Assembly (NCBI GenBank): GCA_964035545.1
Contig: OZ037772.1
Span: 10,977,818-11,041,817, forward strand
Direction of reading: 5' to 3'
Length of the DNA: 64,000 bases
From: Bugula neritina
Taxonomy: Eukaryota > Bryozoa > Gymnolaemata > Cheilostomatida > Bugulidae
Below the pieces are notes generated by a model. It was not told where the DNA came from, did no database searches, and saw only the letters and a program-made list of their open reading frames with translations. The position numbers and the translations under genes were made by a program. Every line of letters starts with the position of its first letter. Within the stretch, counting starts at the first letter, position 1. This document shows positions 1 through 17,949 of this stretch, piece after piece.

Positions 1-399
1 TGCTTGTCCGGGTACCCCTTTATAGTCAAACCGAAACTCGTTGAAATCATATTGATGCGGTTGCTCACTTTCTGAAATTGAAATTTGACTCGCATAATAG
101 CTATTTGATGCCCTTTGTAAACGTCGTGAATTAGTGAAGCGGAAAGCATAAAAGCGATAATTGAGAAGGCGTAGGCTATGTAATTATAACCGTATAAGTA
201 CGTTGTCTAATCGCCAATGTAATAACTAAATAACGATGTTTACAAGGAGTTATTACTCCTATTCTAAAATTGGCCGATTAAGTTATCACAGTACAAAAAT
301 TTCAACGGGTGGCTTTTACAATGCAATGCAACTCGGAGAAATTTCAACCCGGCCAAATTGAAATTTTGACCGAAAATCGTGAAGGTATAAACGCAACTT
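1..399. mobile_element. MITE-like interspersed repeat, copy 1 (cut by window edge)
   Basis: Nearly identical to 47048-47445 for its whole length, with scattered substitutions and small indels. The right end reads GGTATAAACGCAACTT. Its reverse complement matches the left end of the full copy at 46993, so this is the right terminal inverted repeat. The left end lies outside the window. It contains no coding potential. It sits where receptor gene A would be expected to have its third exon, judging from the spacing in gene B, so it probably enlarges an intron of A. Confidence 0.75.
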
Positions 400-1142
400 A
401 AGCTTAAAATTGAAAAGTAGTAATGAATGACTTAAAACATCAACAAAAACATTTTTTTTAAAAAATCAAGATACTATTTAACTCATGTGGCAAAGTTATA
501 TAATTTTTATATGCAAATTATTGAATATACAAACTTTATGCTGGTGCATATGTCGATAAAATAAAATTGCACAATTTATGACATATAGGTTTTTTAAATG
601 CAGTTAATTAAGTATTGGGCAAAAGTTATACACCACAGAGAGTAGATACAAGTAAATAGTGGGAAAATTAGTAATACATCTGATAAAGGGTCGAATCCAC
701 CAAATAAAACAACAAACTAAATTTTGAACTAAATGGCTCAATTTATAGTTGATCTGACACACTAAAAATAGAAATGTTAAAACAAAAGCTAACATATATG
801 AAACTATGTACATTTCGCTTGAATTAACAGCTAGAAATGACTCAATAACTCAAATCTGTTCACCTGGAACCATATCCAATGATACACTGAAATTATACAT
901 GCTTTATCTGCTACAAGTATTATTTAAATTTTATATCAACGACACATAAGTAAATGGATACCATTAAATAAAAGTATTTTATAATGGTATATATAACATT
1001 ATACTAAAGAATTAAGCTAGCTTGCAGTACCAAACACGAAATATCATATTTCTTAATTAACATTATATGGAGTAAATTAAAGTTAGTTCAATTCAAATGC
1101 TTAATTGATATGTATAAAAAGAGCACACTCATGAAACCTTAC
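400..1142 (-). other. intron of receptor gene A
   Basis: AT-rich sequence downstream of the CUB exon of gene A on the minus strand. The second CUB exon found in B and C has no counterpart here, so it presumably lies left of the window. No other feature seen. Confidence 0.5.
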
Positions 1143-2307
1143 CTGTAAAGGTCAAGGTGAATCCCAGTGTTGAACCAGCAGGCAATCTAAGTTTAACTCC
1201 TGTCTTACTGTATGATTGATGTCCATTAATAGCCGCTTTATCATCATTATCTGGACTACAGTTTGGTTTTCTAGGAATGGGACTACCACTAGAGTCTACT
1301 ATGAGGTAATCAATCTGACATTTAGATGACTCATCTCCAAGATTTCTTTGAACAATTCTAAACCCAACTCTCTCAGTACCTTCTATGTCTATATTTATCT
1401 CACAGTCATGTGATATATTGTAAGTAGAACTGGGGTAGTCTGGACTAGTTATGTTGATAGAACTTCCAACTGTGTAAGATATGGTCTGTACTGAGTTGGT
1501 GCAGAACTCAGTTACACTCTGACAATCTAAGAAAGGTAAAAATGTATTTACAGAGTTAACTAGTACTATACATAGTGCTTTTAGAACATAATTATAAATA
1601 TGCTATAACCTACGACTCTTTAATATAATTACTACATTACAATAGTTCATATTTTGAACATGTGCACTCGATCAATCTCTATAAGCAATATTTTTGACTT
1701 AATTTTATAATTTTCTGCACTGCATAAAATAATGTTAGCTAACCAGTTCAATAGAGCTAAACTCAGATATTTATAGCATGGGCAATTAATTGGTTAAAAG
1801 TGAGAAATGCTATAGCATCCTTTTACTGTTCAATCACATCAATATTTTGCGTTAACAATTTTTGCAGCACTTTATATTTATAATTCTTTGGTCATCACAT
1901 TATCTTGAGGAGAATATAGTTCTAATTGACTGATGATTTTCACTGCAGATCCATCTGATCAACTTGATTGGCACTTTGAAAAAAAATGTTTTGGGCAATT
2001 CTAGAGACAGCAGTAGTTAACTCAAATCAAGTCAAACAGTTTGTAGAACTTTAAATATATATACTGGTTGACACACCATAAGCTGATCAGAGCAATAAAC
2101 TGCACACCATGTAAAGTATATGATTGATGAGTTACATTTAATTGTGTCCGAAAAGAAATAAAAACTATAAATTTCGGTAGACAAATGAATAAACTATAAT
2201 AAGGATTAACTCGAAAATAATGAAATATAAGTAAACTCACCATATTGTTTGATGAGAAACAGAGTGGTGAATAGCCAGAGCACCTCATTACATAGTTTAG
2301 AATCCAT
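1143..2307 (-). CDS. CUB-domain receptor A, 5' part (partial)
   Basis: First two coding exons of a receptor paralogous to genes B and C. Exon 1 is 2241-2307 (ATG at 2307-2305; signal peptide beginning MDSKLCNEVLWLF; phase 1 donor GTGAGT). Exon 2 is 1143-1526 and codes one whole CUB domain of about 128 residues. It keeps the cysteines of the DCQ, EFC, HDCEI, SKCQ and NCSP motifs and ends FTLTFTG at a GTAAGG donor. CUB domains are extracellular beta-sandwich binding modules. The later exons (second CUB, stalk, membrane helix, tail) lie beyond the left window edge. The start was chosen because the same ATG context and exon length (67 nt) occur in gene B. Function beyond 'probable membrane receptor' is not visible here. 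Confidence 0.75.
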
Positions 2308-4524
2308 GGTACAGAGTCTACATAAACTGAAGTCAATACTCACTTTCTACTACACAGTGAACTAGTAGCTAGCAGCATGCAGTAGTTATACAATATATTC
2401 TCTCTTTAGTACAGTATTGTATTACACTTCCTTGTTAATGTTGACATAATAATATTGTTATTGTTCAAGAAAATTACTGCAAGAATTGAAGAAACTGATT
2501 GACTCATGCATTCAAGATAATGTATTTTGATATCTAATTTGTGGTTTGAAAAAGTCACTGCAGGAAGTTCCTTATTCATTGGCATTGGAATCATCATTGC
2601 AAAGTCTACTTGGTGTTTGAAGCCTTGGGCAAAAGCTAGCTAACTTTAACACAAGTTTATAGCAAAGAATGCAATGTAAACATATACTACATCTTGAAAG
2701 CTACTGGCATTAGCTTTTGTTATGGAAAAGCATTGGTACTTGACTTAATTAGAAGCCATAAACTGTATAAATCTGAAATTATTATCTGAGAAAAATCAAA
2801 TCTATACTTCCTATTAAAAAGAAATTTTTGCTGAAAGTTACAAGTCACTTGTTTTAGCTGCGAAAAACAAAAAAGGCTTTAAACTTGACAAATATAAACA
2901 GGTGTCTTATTTCAATCCTTTCAACTCTTTCAATTAATATATTCTCTCCAATTATAGGGATAAAATAGATATGCTATTTGTTGTGTAGCAAAACAGTGTA
3001 TTATAGCTAAGAAGTACAACAACTACTACACTATTTACCTCATAAGGTACTACAGTAAGATTTAAATTGGTTGAGGAAGGGAGACAAATCTGAAAATGAA
3101 TTTCTAAACTATAATAATAAAGGCACACATCCAGAAAGCTTCATCATAGCAAGTTGTCATACAAAAGCATTATATAGCCGCAGTGCCAGCCTATTTTTGT
3201 ATAGACAATATTTCTTCCAATCAGCAAGCACAGGCTAACTTCCTGGTATGTGAAAGAGAATTGTCATAGCCTTTGATCCAATCAATTTCTATTCTTTGCC
3301 ATGAGGGTTATTATTATTATTCAATAGCACGTTTTTTCTGCTATGAAATTATAAAAGAAACTAAAAACACCCCTTTTATTTGCACATGCTATGAATGATG
3401 TTTTATTTGCCTTAACCAAGAAATGTTAAGGAGATTTGTGTTAAAGTTAATACATGTATAATATTAGTACAGGCCATTTGTACTTGTAATTCTCTACCAA
3501 GTTCTAATTATTTATGTACCACAAAGGTCTGCTCATATTGAAAAACGTTGATGAAAAAACAAGACCATAACGAAAACAGAATCATAATGACAGGAAATGC
3601 TTTTTTAGTTTAAATTTTTTTTGCAGGCAAAATCTGCGTTCTCAATAAAAACAGAAAAACATGCTTGGGCTGCAATTGTTAACTTATATTTATTTAAAAG
3701 ATTAATTACGTAAGAAGTTGTGGTATCTTGAAGTTTTTTTTATGTTGCAAATAAGTTGGGGTAACATATCTTTTATTTCAAGTATATCATAAAGGGCATA
3801 AAAATCGAAAAAGAAATTCAAAATTTCAATTTTTTTCATAAGTTGCAATCACATGTGTTAATTGACAATGAAATTGTAAAATAAATGTGCATTAAACAAA
3901 TTTGTATAAAAGATTTGAAGTTTTAGGCATAAAATCTGAATAGAAATAATTTAATTCTTTGCCAAACTCAATTAATAAAATAATTATGATTATGGAATTT
4001 ACACAAAGTTATTAACTATTGGCATACAGTGTTATTATTAGTAACAAGCAGTGTTAGTATTAGCATAGTATATTGTCATTATTACTGGCATGGGCCATAC
4101 AGAAGTTTGCATGTGGATTTTAATATGGATAAAAACATGATCAAAAACAATTGCTATGAATATTTAAATTCATATTACAGCATATCATGCACCTTGAGCC
4201 ATCAATCATATTTTTTTTTGTAGTTTCAAAACCCACTTTTGCAAAATTTTCTTTAAAAACTATAAATATGAATATTGATAATTAATTGATTACATATAGA
4301 TATGACAATTTTCCAAGTGTTATATGTGTAAAAAATATAAAATGTAGTTTGTTGAGCATAGACTTGAAAATAAAAGTTGAAACCATCAATATTTTGAAAA
4401 ATAACCATAACTACATACAAGTTGCTTGTATCGTCTGAGTACAGCAGCTAAAGAACAGTTTTACTCATTTTGTTCCGAAGAGCTCAAGGACTCTCTTGAA
4501 GCGTAGAGATCATTGTCTATCATC
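2308..4524. other. spacer between receptor genes A and B
   Basis: No gene seen. AT-rich. It is the non-coding part of the duplicated block and closely resembles 8968-11070. It should hold the promoter of A and the 3' untranslated region of B, but I could not mark their limits. Confidence 0.5.
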
Positions 4525-7500
4525 TCAACTCTGGGTTTGTTTACCAACATAATTACTGCCTCCACTTACACTGTTGGCTTCTTCCATGTTTTCATACACT
4601 TTGTTGTGTTGACCAGACTGACAGGCATTCCTCCTGTGGAAATAATTCAATTTATGCAGAATATTTATACTTTCTTATGAACTCAAATTTGGAGATCTAA
4701 CAAAAGCTAAAGTTTACAGATCATATATACAACAACAAGTACTATTATGCTTACAAAAGTTTAATGTATACTCCTACTTATTATTATATGTTACTAGTAG
4801 TTACTTTACCCTAATTGTGTATTCCCCATAGACTCCGTGTTCATATAGTTACTACTAGAGTTATCTACTCTTGTATCTTCCTGTGTTGTGGTGAAACTGG
4901 CTGAGTTTCCTTTGAATTTGACAACAGAATATCGGTGATTGTCTCCCTCTGGTGAAAGTCATAATAATGTAATTTTATATTACAGCATATGCTAATGTTA
5001 TTGAAATGTTGAAATTTAAGACTAATTATTATATTACCATTATTTACTTGATTCATCTGTTCATATTGTTTATCTGATGTGCTGGTGTTTGTATTCAATG
5101 TTTGACTTTCAGTTCCATGTCTAGTCATGAATCTTCTGTAATGGAAAAGTTGAATTTATATTTTAATTTATGTCAAAGGTTAGGCATTATATTTAAATGT
5201 TTAATTCACAAAGTATGTAATTATAGCTTTGACCACTTTATGTTGGATTAATATAGCATATTATAGGCCATATGCAATAGAAAATATAACTAAGCTATAA
5301 TTAAGCTATACAATACAGCATGTTTAGAAATTTTGAAGTTTAAATAAATGTATTTGGGGTATGTAAAAACATAATTTGGCTTTTAAACATTTTCAAATAT
5401 AATGAAAAATATACAGCTTTGTTTTGCAAAATGTCTGGTCAGCGCTACAGTTCATGTGACGTCATATTCTTGCAGATTAAATACAACTATTAATACGTCA
5501 TTTAAGATATAGGCACATATTTCTTTTTTAAAACAATTATCATGCAAAACAGAGCTGTAGTACTATATACACTTGAGTATATTTTAGTATATTACAATTA
5601 CTCTTACCTTCTCCATAGTAGACACACAGCTATGTTGATGATAACAATACAACAGATCACAGCCACATTTATTCCAACTATTACATTGGTGTTTATTTTA
5701 TAACATCCTGTAACATAAACAGTGTATTAGCATTAACATGTATAAATAGTTGATCAGTAATTTATTTACGGGCAGATTAGCATAATATGACATTTTTATT
5801 TAAAACTGATACCAGATTTTGCCTAACAAAATAAAACAAACTATTAAAAATTTCAAAAGTGCCTTAGCATATAATTTTGAGCCTTTCTTATGCATGGTTA
5901 AGTTATTAATGCATTTAAAATTTTGTTAATTATAGTAATTAAAATCATAGGTTTGTTTTCTTAATTGCATTAACTGTTGTACGAAAAACATGCAAAATTT
6001 TGGTTTGATTGTTTATTTATCTAATATATTATTATAATCAATGCAGGCAAGCTAGCAACCTGCTTTTTGTCCTTCGGCAACTGCTTATATTTATTTCTTT
6101 GTGCATTGTTTTGCAACATTAAAAACATTAAAAATTATCTTTTATAAGATTGAAAAAGTTTAAAACTTTCTATGATTGCTTTCATTATAATGACAAAGAT
6201 TTTAACCAAATAATGTCATGGGACTTTTTTGTTATTCTTTTCAACATTGCAATTATTTTACTCTGCTTTTTATATGTACCGTACTATTTTGAGTGTCTAC
6301 TTATATAGCTATACTTGGTATGGAAATATAAATAAGGAGAGACATGTTAAGTAAACATTATGATACATTTTTGTGAATAACATTTTTAAGACCACGCTAT
6401 AGTTTGTTATGTTTCTCTGTAAAATTGTGCTTATACTCACCTGCTATTTGCTCTTTAGAGGTCATTGTTGTAGATGTAGTTGTTGAACGAGTTGGATCTG
6501 CAGTGGTAATGCTAGTTATGCCGGTACTAATAGTAGCACTACTACTAGTACTTATATTGCCAACACTACTGCCAGTAATAGTGCTGCTAGCGGTTCTGGT
6601 TGTGGTCCTAGATGTTGCACTAGTTGTAGTAGGCCTACTAGAGATTCCAGCATTGGTAAAAACTACAAAAAGTATCAAGAGATCACAACTCTAATCTGGC
6701 ATTCTACACAAATATATTTTGCAATCATAATTATATTACTTGTCTACATACTTGTATATTTTAGTAAGAAGCCAGGATATCTGTGGAAAGAGTTTGTGGT
6801 TAAACTGAATAGAAGAGAAGAGATAGCTGGGTTGATGGACAGGTACTGAGAAGGAGGTGGTTTATTGGTGTCGCGACATGAATAGAGGTTGTCAGTTAGC
6901 ATTGAGCTCAGCCTAAATTGATCACCAGAAGATTCACACTCTAATGAAGGTCCGATAGCCATGTATATAAACTCTACATAGAGCTCTGTAACTCCTCTGA
7001 GGTCTGTCAGGTTGAGTTTATCATGTAGATTGTTACCATAGTTCTTAGCATACTGTATATTAAACCCTTTATGACTCATGATGTAACCACTTGGTGACGT
7101 GACTGCTGATACAGTTTGAGTTGATGATGTCATAGAGTAGAGTGGCAGAGCTGTAAGAAATAAAGGTTTAAAAGATTTTAAAGCATAAAATATAATCAAC
7201 AGCATGAAGTGCAAATCTGCCCATTATAAAGAGCTGCATAAAGATTTATCCTGTTTTTGGAATCCTTTTTTAATTACAGTATATAACCATCTGCATGAAA
7301 AAAAGGCTCTACTACAAGACATCCTTTTTAATGAATGCAAGCAAATGTTTTCAAAAGACCTTCAAAGTTGAAATATAATAGAAACATGCAAAAACCAAAA
7401 TATCAATATTTTCTTGCACACATTTTACAATGTTGAGTGCCCAGTTAGTTACTTTCAAACATATATGGCATTGTGTTGTGTTACTCCATTTCTGTTAAAG

Positions 7501-8967
7501 TAAAATAAATAGAAAATCAGATACGACTTAATGGGTTATAGTAACATATCATAGTAGCATATATGCACCTATAATAGGTGCATGCCGTAGGTCAAAGCTA
7601 ATAAACCACATGTACCTTCAATAACCTAAATTTAATATCCTCACAATAAGTTGTATCATTATACTGCATACAGATCTGATTGTATGTTGACAGCATTAAA
7701 TATACAAAAACTATAATCAAGTTCTAAATACTGATAAAACTTAAACAAGTACTACCTATATAACTAGCAAATAAACTTTTGAATAGTGATTTCTCATACT
7801 ATATATAAGAAACTAAGTATAAATGTTGGCATTGAGATAACATATCATCATTACCTGTAAAGGTCAAGGTAAATCCCAGTGTTGAACCAGCAGGTAACTT
7901 GAGGTTAAATCCTGTCTGACTATATGTATGATGTCCAATAAGAACCGCATCATTATCATTATCTGGACTACAGTTTGTTATTCTAGGAATAAGGTTACCA
8001 CTAGAGTCTTTTATGAGGTAATCCATCTGACATTTAGATGACTCATCTCCAAGGTTTCTCTGAACAATTCTAAACCCAATTCTCTCAGTACTTCCTATAA
8101 TGTCTATATTTATCTCACAGTCATGTGATATACTGTAAGTAGAACTGGGGTAGTCTGGACTGGTTATGTTGATAGAACTTCCAACTCTGTAAGATATGTT
8201 CTGTACTGAGTTGGTGCGGAACTCAATTACACTCTGGCAATCTAAATAGATACAAATGTAACGTATTCACAAAGTTAACTAGTATTACATAGTGTTTTTA
8301 GAATATAATTATAAATATGCTAATCTACTACTCTATATAATTACTGCATTACATATTACAGTTCAAATATTGAAAATGTACACTCTCAATCCTAGCTATA
8401 AGTAATATTTTTGACTTGATAACTGGACACTAAACAAAGCTGTTCAGATTGTTAAACAAGTCACAATCTTTCTAAACTACATAATTGAATTTGCTGTTTG
8501 AATACAGAAGGCTTGATTGAATTTAACAACTACATACTGCTAACAATTTTGAACTTTATTTGTTAGGCTGGTGCTACTCTGTCTTCAGATGAAATAAATA
8601 CCATGAAAATACAAATATTTTCAGCTCAGCAGCGTTTCATAATTTCAAGACTCAAAAACCGGCAAATTGAAAGAAAAGATGACGATGCTAATATATAAAA
8701 TATTTTAAGGATTTTAAGTTAATTAATGCTATTTAAAGTAGAAAAAATTATGCTGCTCAACATTTAAATATATATATGATAGACAAGCTACATTTAATTA
8801 TGTCTATAACAATAAATAGAAACTATAAATTGGGTTAAAAAATTAATATTCTATAACATAGATTTACTTATAGGAAATGAATAAATCTAAATAAAGTTAC
8901 CATAGTGTTGGATGATCAGCAGAATAGTGAATAGCCAGAGTACCTTACTACATAGCTTAGGATCCAT
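4525..8967 (-). CDS. CUB-CUB-mucin-TM receptor B, shortened tail
   Basis: Predicted 506-residue type I membrane protein. Exons, 5' to 3': 8901-8967, 7855-8241, 6752-7150, 6441-6662, 5608-5707, 5038-5135, 4810-4948, 4525-4633; all phases agree. Domains: signal peptide (1-22), CUB1 (23-151), divergent CUB2 (152-284), Ser/Thr-rich stalk (285-358), membrane helix (about 367-390), cytoplasmic tail (391-506). Tail tyrosines include YMNT at 459 and YENM at 484, which resemble SH2-binding motifs (YxN, YxxM). Oddities: the CUB1 cysteine found in A and C (EFC) is arginine (EFR). A 2-bp deletion relative to gene C shifts the frame in the last exon, so the protein stops at 4525-4527 although the old tail sequence persists almost unchanged down to 4461. 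Ligand and function are unknown; a surface recognition receptor is inferred. Confidence 0.8.
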
Positions 8968-11070
8968 GGTACAAAGTCTACGTAAACTGAAATTAATACA
9001 CACTTTCTACCACACAGTGAGCTAGTAGCTAGTACAGTGCATGCAGTAGTTATACAATATATTCCTAATTTAGTGCAGTATGGTATTACACTTCCTTGTT
9101 AATGTTGACTTAGTACTAGTGTTATTGTTCAAGAAAAGTCACTGTAAGAAACAATTATTGACTCATGCATTTAAGATATTTTGATATCTAATTTGTGTCT
9201 TGGAAAAATCACTGCAAGAATCTCATTATCCATTGGCATTGGAATCCTTACTACTTAGTGTTTGAAGCCTTGGGGGAAAGCTAGCTAACTTTAACACAAA
9301 TTTATAACAAAGAATGTGATGCAAACTGCTATATCTTGAAAGCTACTAGCTGCTAGCATATTAGCTTTTGTTATAAAAAACCGTTGGTACTTGGCTTAGA
9401 AACCACGAACTGTGTAAAGCAAAAGTTAGTACCTGAAAAAAAAAACAAAATGATGATTTTTATTATTATAAGGGAAAATATTTGCTGAAAGTTCCAAGCC
9501 ACTTGCATGTATAACTGCCAAGAAACAAAATAGTTTTGAGCTTGGCAAATAAAACAGGTGTCTTATTTCAATCCTAGGTTACTCGTTCAATTAATATGTT
9601 TTATGAAACTGCATGAATAAAATCGCAATACTATTTTTTGTATAGCAAAACAATGTATTATGGTTTAAGCACAGCAACCACTATACTATATACCTCATTA
9701 ATTACCATTGGTTAAGGGAGGGGAGACAAGTCTGAAAATGAATTTTTAAACTATAATAATAAAGGCACACATTCAGAAAGCTTCATCATAGCATGTTACC
9801 ATACAAAAAGCATTATATTATAGCCGCAGTGCCAGCCTATTCTTTTATAGACAATATTTCTTCCAATCAACTAACACAGGCTAACTTCCTGGTATGTGAA
9901 AGAGAATTTTCATAGCCTTTGATCATATTACTTTCTATTATTTGCCACGAGGGTTATTATTATTATTATTCAATAGCACGTATTTTTCTGCTACGAAATT
10001 ACAAAAAACTTAAAGCACACTTGTTATTTACATGCTATGAATGATGTTTTATTTGCCTTAACCAAGAAATGTTATGAAGATTTGTGGTAAAGTCAATACA
10101 TTCAATATTAGTACCATATAATTATACTTGTAATTCTCTACCAAGTTCTAATTGTTTATGTACCACAAAAGTCTACTCATATTGAAAAACTTTGATAAAA
10201 AACATAACCATAACAGAAGTAAAATCATAATGATAGGCGATGTTTTTAATCTAAATGTTTTCTTGCAGGCAAAATCTGAGTTCTCAATAGAAACAGGAAA
10301 ACATGCTTGGACTGCAATTGTTAACTTATGCTTAACTTATCTTGAACCTTTTTTTATTATGTTGCAAATAAGTTGGGGTAACATATTTTTTATTTCAAGT
10401 ATATCATAAAGTGCATAAGAATTGAGAAAGGAATTCAAAATTTCAACTTTTTCCATAAGTTGCAATTGCATATGTTAATTGACAAAGAAATTGTAAAATA
10501 AATGTGCATTAAACAAATTGGTATAAAAGGTTTAAAGTTTTAGGCATAAAATCTGAATAGAAATAATTAAAATTTTAATTAATAAAGTCTAATTGTAGAA
10601 TGTGCACCAAGATACCAACTATAATTAGTGTACAATGCTATTGTTAGTAGCAAACAGTGCTATTATTAGCTTATACTGTTATTATTATTGCCATGGGTCA
10701 TAAAGAATTTTGCACGTGGGTTTTGATATGGGTGAAAACATGATCAAAAACAATTGCTATACATATTTGATTTTCATATTGCAGCATATCTTACACTTTG
10801 AGCCATCAATCATATTTTTCTTTGTGGTTTCAAAACCCACTTTTGCGAAATTTTCTTCAACAAATATGAATATTGATAATTAGTCACATGCACATATAAA
10901 TATGACAATACTTGCTAAATGTTATAAATGTAAAAAAGAGTGTAAAATGTAGCTTGTTGAGTATAAACTTGAAAATAAAAATCAAATAATAAAATAATTT
11001 ATCTGAAACTATACGTGACACTACATACAAGTTGCTTGTATAGTCTGAGTGCAGCAGCTAAAGAACAGTT

Positions 11071-16495
<5,425 letters not shown>

Positions 16496-17949
16496 GTTGG
16501 TGTCTAGGAGCTAAGACTATGTCTACCTCAATGCTTTCTATAGAGTGGTGAGTAATGCTATGCAAACACTTTTTGACGAGTATAGAGTATAGAGTATAAA
16601 GTTTAGATTATAGAGCATAAAGTGTAGAGTATAGAGTGTAGAGTGTAGAGTGTAAAGTGTAGAGTGTAGAGTGTAGAGTGTAGAGTGTAGAGTATTGAAT
16701 ATAGAGCCTAGAGTATAGAATATAGAGCCTAGAGTATAGAATATAGAGCCCAAAGAGCACAGAGTATGCTATAAGCAGCAGGTACAACTACTTCCATATA
16801 ACTATACTTTATGTTGAACTTCCTAGTTCATGTTTACTGAATGTAAGAAGCTTTAATAGCTCTCAGTAATAAAGCTCTTTGACTATTCTATTGTGTATAC
16901 TCATTGGTATATAATATTATGTATGTTAGTCCATGTGCTATACAAACTTTCTTTTCTATGCCACATTCCTACGTATGTTACTCAAGTGGGTAGTTTTACA
17001 CTAAACACAATGCACAGCAATGTAGTGGCATTGTATGCATGACTTGGAGTTTACTTTTTCTTTAGAAAAACTACGGACAAATCTTGATATATGCAATATT
17101 AATTTAAATGATATAAAAATGTTTTAGTAAAGCAAATTCATAATATGCAGTATTTATATTGAATGCATAATGTTGAAGAGAAGATTTAAATTTTTAATGT
17201 TATAAGATTTGTAAATGATTTGTACTCATGTGGTATTAATATAAACAATAGAAATTTAACATTGTTGCTAATTTCTCTTTAGTAATAGATTTAAAGGGAA
17301 CTAGATTTTTAGTTTTATGTAATTAATGGATAATACAATTTAATATAATATAATATAACATAATATTATATAATATAATATAATTACAATATTTGTAATA
17401 TAACATAAATGCATTAAACTGAAAACTTGCCCCCCTTTTAAGTATATTGCTAAAATATGCACTTTTGAGACCAATCTGAATCAAATATCAGTTGATTTCA
17501 TTACTGAAAGACATTGGACTGAATCTTAACACACAGCTTATTATATTTATTTAATTAATTCCAACCACACAAATTGTAACAATCGTTATACCATATTAAT
17601 AATAAATGGCCATTTATCAATAGCTAATAAAACTGTGTACCAACCATAATATAATTATATTATATGCATTCTTATTTATACCACCTAATATTAATATGCT
17701 TTGTTCAACACAATAAACAGTGGTTATAAATATTTTGTACTCCATTTATTTACCAGTATTTCATAATTATATTATTATATAAACCATGGTAAATGTACAA
17801 CATTAAAGCATTACATAGCACATGCAAGTTCATTACTCAATGCAAAAATACATTACAGCTATGCAGCACTGAACAAAATATTGAGAATTTAAGGAAGGAT
17901 AAATTCTATTGTACGTTGTTCAGTGTTTTAGGTGACTTCACATAGAGTT
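16496..17949. other. spacer between receptor C and gene D
   Basis: No gene seen. It contains the GTAGAGT satellite at 16577-16750 and an AT-only run near 17335-17400. Receptor-array homology ends here, so C is the outermost copy on this side. Confidence 0.5.
16577..16750. repeat. TAGAGTATAGAGTG-type satellite
   Basis: Degenerate tandem repeats of 7-9 bp units (AGAGTGT, AGAGTAT, AATATAGAGCCT), directly upstream of gene C. The same word set recurs at 62990-63515. The open frame on the minus strand (LYTLHST repeats) is an artefact of the repeat. Confidence 0.75.

Larger units (their letters stand above)
1143..4546. repeat. segmental tandem duplication, copy 1
   Basis: This block, from the CUB exon of gene A through the A-B spacer to the last exon of gene B, is homologous to 7855-11156. 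Coding and non-coding parts both align: 3118-3160 matches 9766-9807, and the 3' end at 4460-4546 matches 11070-11156 almost base for base. The offset is about 6.6 kb. It shows that the receptor array grew by unequal tandem duplication. Confidence 0.8.

Noticed and set aside
6404-6694. 96-codon hydrophobic open frame on the plus strand
   Set aside because: Antisense shadow of the Ser/Thr-rich stalk exon of receptor B (6441-6662), which has matching phases and splice sites.
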